5,462 nt of DNA from Acidimicrobiia bacterium (lineage in GTDB: Bacteria; Actinomycetota; Acidimicrobiia; Acidimicrobiales; Ilumatobacteraceae). The position numbers were made by a program, and so were the translations under genes. Location of the stretch: assembly GCA_013821025.1 (NCBI GenBank), contig JACDHN010000201.1, positions 1 through 5,462 of the forward strand, written 5' to 3'. Shown here one piece after another: positions 4,475 to 5,462 of this stretch; the stretch's first letter is position 1, and every line of letters begins with the position of its first letter. Below the pieces are notes generated by a model that was not told the DNA's origin, did not search any database, and saw nothing but the letters and a program-made list of their open reading frames with translations.

Positions 4475-5462
4475 GTGCACGTGACTCGAACCTACGATCT
4501 GGCGGTGATCGGTGGCGGCGCCGGAGGTCTGGTCGCCGCCCGTGAGGCGCGGCGCCGCGGCGCGAGCACGTTGCTCGTGCAGGACGGACCGATCGGCGGC
4601 GACTGCACGTTCACCGGATGTGTCCCCTCCAAGGCGATCCTCGCCGCTGCGGCCGCCGGCGTGGGCTTCGACGAGGCGATGGCTCGCGTCCACCGGGCCA
4701 TCGCCCGGATCGCCGCCACCGAAGACGCGGCTGCGCTCGCGGCCGAAGGCATCGACGTGATCGACGGGTTCGCCCGCTTCACCTCACCGACGTCGGTCGA
4801 GGTGGACGGCCGACCGATTCGCTCGAGACGGTTTGTCGTGGCCACGGGCGCACGGCCGGCGATGCCCCCGATCCCCGGTCTGCGCGAGTCGGCGCCGTTG
4901 ACCAACGAGGACCTGTTCGACCTGTCTACGCGCCCGGAATCGATGATCGTGCTCGGTGGCGGACCGGTCGGCTGCGAGATGGCTCAGGCGTTCGCCCGTC
5001 TCGGCACCCGCATCACCCTGATCGAAGCGGTCGATCGGATCCTGCCCGGCGAAGAGCTCGAGGCCTCACGGGTCGTCGCCGCGGCGCTCGCTGAGGACGG
5101 TGTCGACGTTCGCAGCTGCTCGACGGTGGAACAGGCTGAGCGGCGCGGCGACGGTCGGGTGTGCGTGGACCTCGACGGCGGGTCATCGGTCAGCGCCGCC
5201 GAGCTGCTCGTCGCGATCGGACGGACTCCGTCGGGTCACGGGTTCGGACTGGGGGAGGTCGGCGTCGAGATCGACCAGCGTGGTGCGGTCGTCGTCGACG
5301 ACACGATGGCCACCACGGTGGAGGGAATCTGGGCGGTCGGCGACGTGACCGGGCGCATCCAGTTCACCCACGCCGCCGGGCGCATGGGCTGGGTCGCCGC
5401 GTCGAACGCGTTGTCCAAGCTGGCGAGGGTTCGCCGGTTCCGCTTCGACGCCGCCACCGTCC
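4475..5462 (+). CDS. Second class I pyridine nucleotide-disulfide oxidoreductase (MerA/Lpd-like), C-terminus beyond window
   Basis: An FAD- and NAD(P)H-dependent disulfide reductase, open to the right edge with about 327 residues visible from the GTG at 4481; about 130 more, the dimerisation domain, are expected outside. Numbering from 4481: FAD fold GGGAGG at 11-16; redox disulfide Cys42-x4-Cys47 in GGDCTFTGCVPSK; VVATGARP at 119-126; NAD(P)-binding GGGPVGCE at 159-166 with a further Cys165; second FAD motif WAVGDVTG with Asp288. The helix after the disulfide is short compared with lipoamide dehydrogenase. GTG at 4475 and 4481 are both in frame, after a TAG at 4430; neither has a strong Shine-Dalgarno. 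The gap from the selenoprotein gene is about 97 bases with no clear terminator, so shared transcription is likely. It differs clearly from the upstream flavoprotein (CTFTGC versus CPYWGC), so it is not a recent duplicate. The substrate cannot be named, because the C-terminal active-site residues are not visible. Confidence 0.9.
   Translation, partial: MHVTRTYDLAVIGGGAGGLVAAREARRRGASTLLVQDGPIGGDCTFTGCVPSKAILAAAAAGVGFDEAMARVHRAIARIAATEDAAALAAEGIDVIDGFARFTSPTSVEVDGRPIRSRRFVVATGARPAMPPIPGLRESAPLTNEDLFDLSTRPESMIVLGGGPVGCEMAQAFARLGTRITLIEAVDRILPGEELEASRVVAAALAEDGVDVRSCSTVEQAERRGDGRVCVDLDGGSSVSAAELLVAIGRTPSGHGFGLGEVGVEIDQRGAVVVDDTMATTVEGIWAVGDVTGRIQFTHAAGRMGWVAASNALSKLARVRRFRFDAATV

Noticed and set aside
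1..5462. CRISPR arrays, tRNA or rRNA genes, insertion sequence ends
   Set aside because: No regularly spaced repeats, cloverleaf-like segment, ribosomal sequence or terminal inverted repeats with a transposase were seen.

Overview
The window is very GC-rich, with G or C at most third codon positions, GTG starts, tight ATGA gene overlaps and a near-leaderless promoter. This suggests a high-GC actinobacterium; an acidimicrobial-type lineage is a guess that the sequence alone cannot settle. There are two gene blocks reading away from a shared middle region, plus a damaged toxin gene at the left edge.

Left part, minus strand. Positions 1-143 hold the start of a HicA-like mRNA interferase gene that runs off the window. 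It carries a one-base frameshift and has a well-formed promoter directly upstream (151-179). Positions 180-449 contain no convincing gene, only a short coding-like remnant and a GC-rich hairpin. Positions 450-1912 hold a two-gene lipid module: plsY (acyl-phosphate:glycerol-3-phosphate acyltransferase) overlaps by ATGA a degV/fakB-like fatty-acid-binding gene. FakB proteins present fatty acids for phosphorylation and PlsY consumes acyl-phosphate, so the pairing makes biochemical sense. Upstream of plsY (about 1855-2109) there are coding-like peptides spread over different frames, probably a decayed or mis-assembled gene.

Right part, plus strand, about 2294 to the window end. This is an apparent redox operon. 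A 46-residue gene behind a strong ribosome binding site overlaps by ATGA a complete class I pyridine nucleotide-disulfide oxidoreductase with a CxxxxC redox centre. Eight bases further on lies a peroxiredoxin-like (AhpC/TSA_2 type) gene, followed by a second class I flavoprotein disulfide reductase that continues past the window.

The main discovery is the peroxiredoxin-like gene (3829-4377). An in-frame TGA occupies exactly the first position of its CxxC redox motif, and the family-typical sequence continues without disturbance to a normal stop 137 codons later. A perfect 7-bp hairpin with a G-containing 5-nt loop begins 18 bases after the TGA, where bacterial SECIS elements lie. I read it as a selenoprotein with a U-x-x-C centre, missed by ordinary gene calling. 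The two flanking flavoprotein disulfide reductases are natural candidates for its electron donors. The gene boundary just upstream carries a perfect 11-bp tandem duplication that doubled the stop/start overlap.
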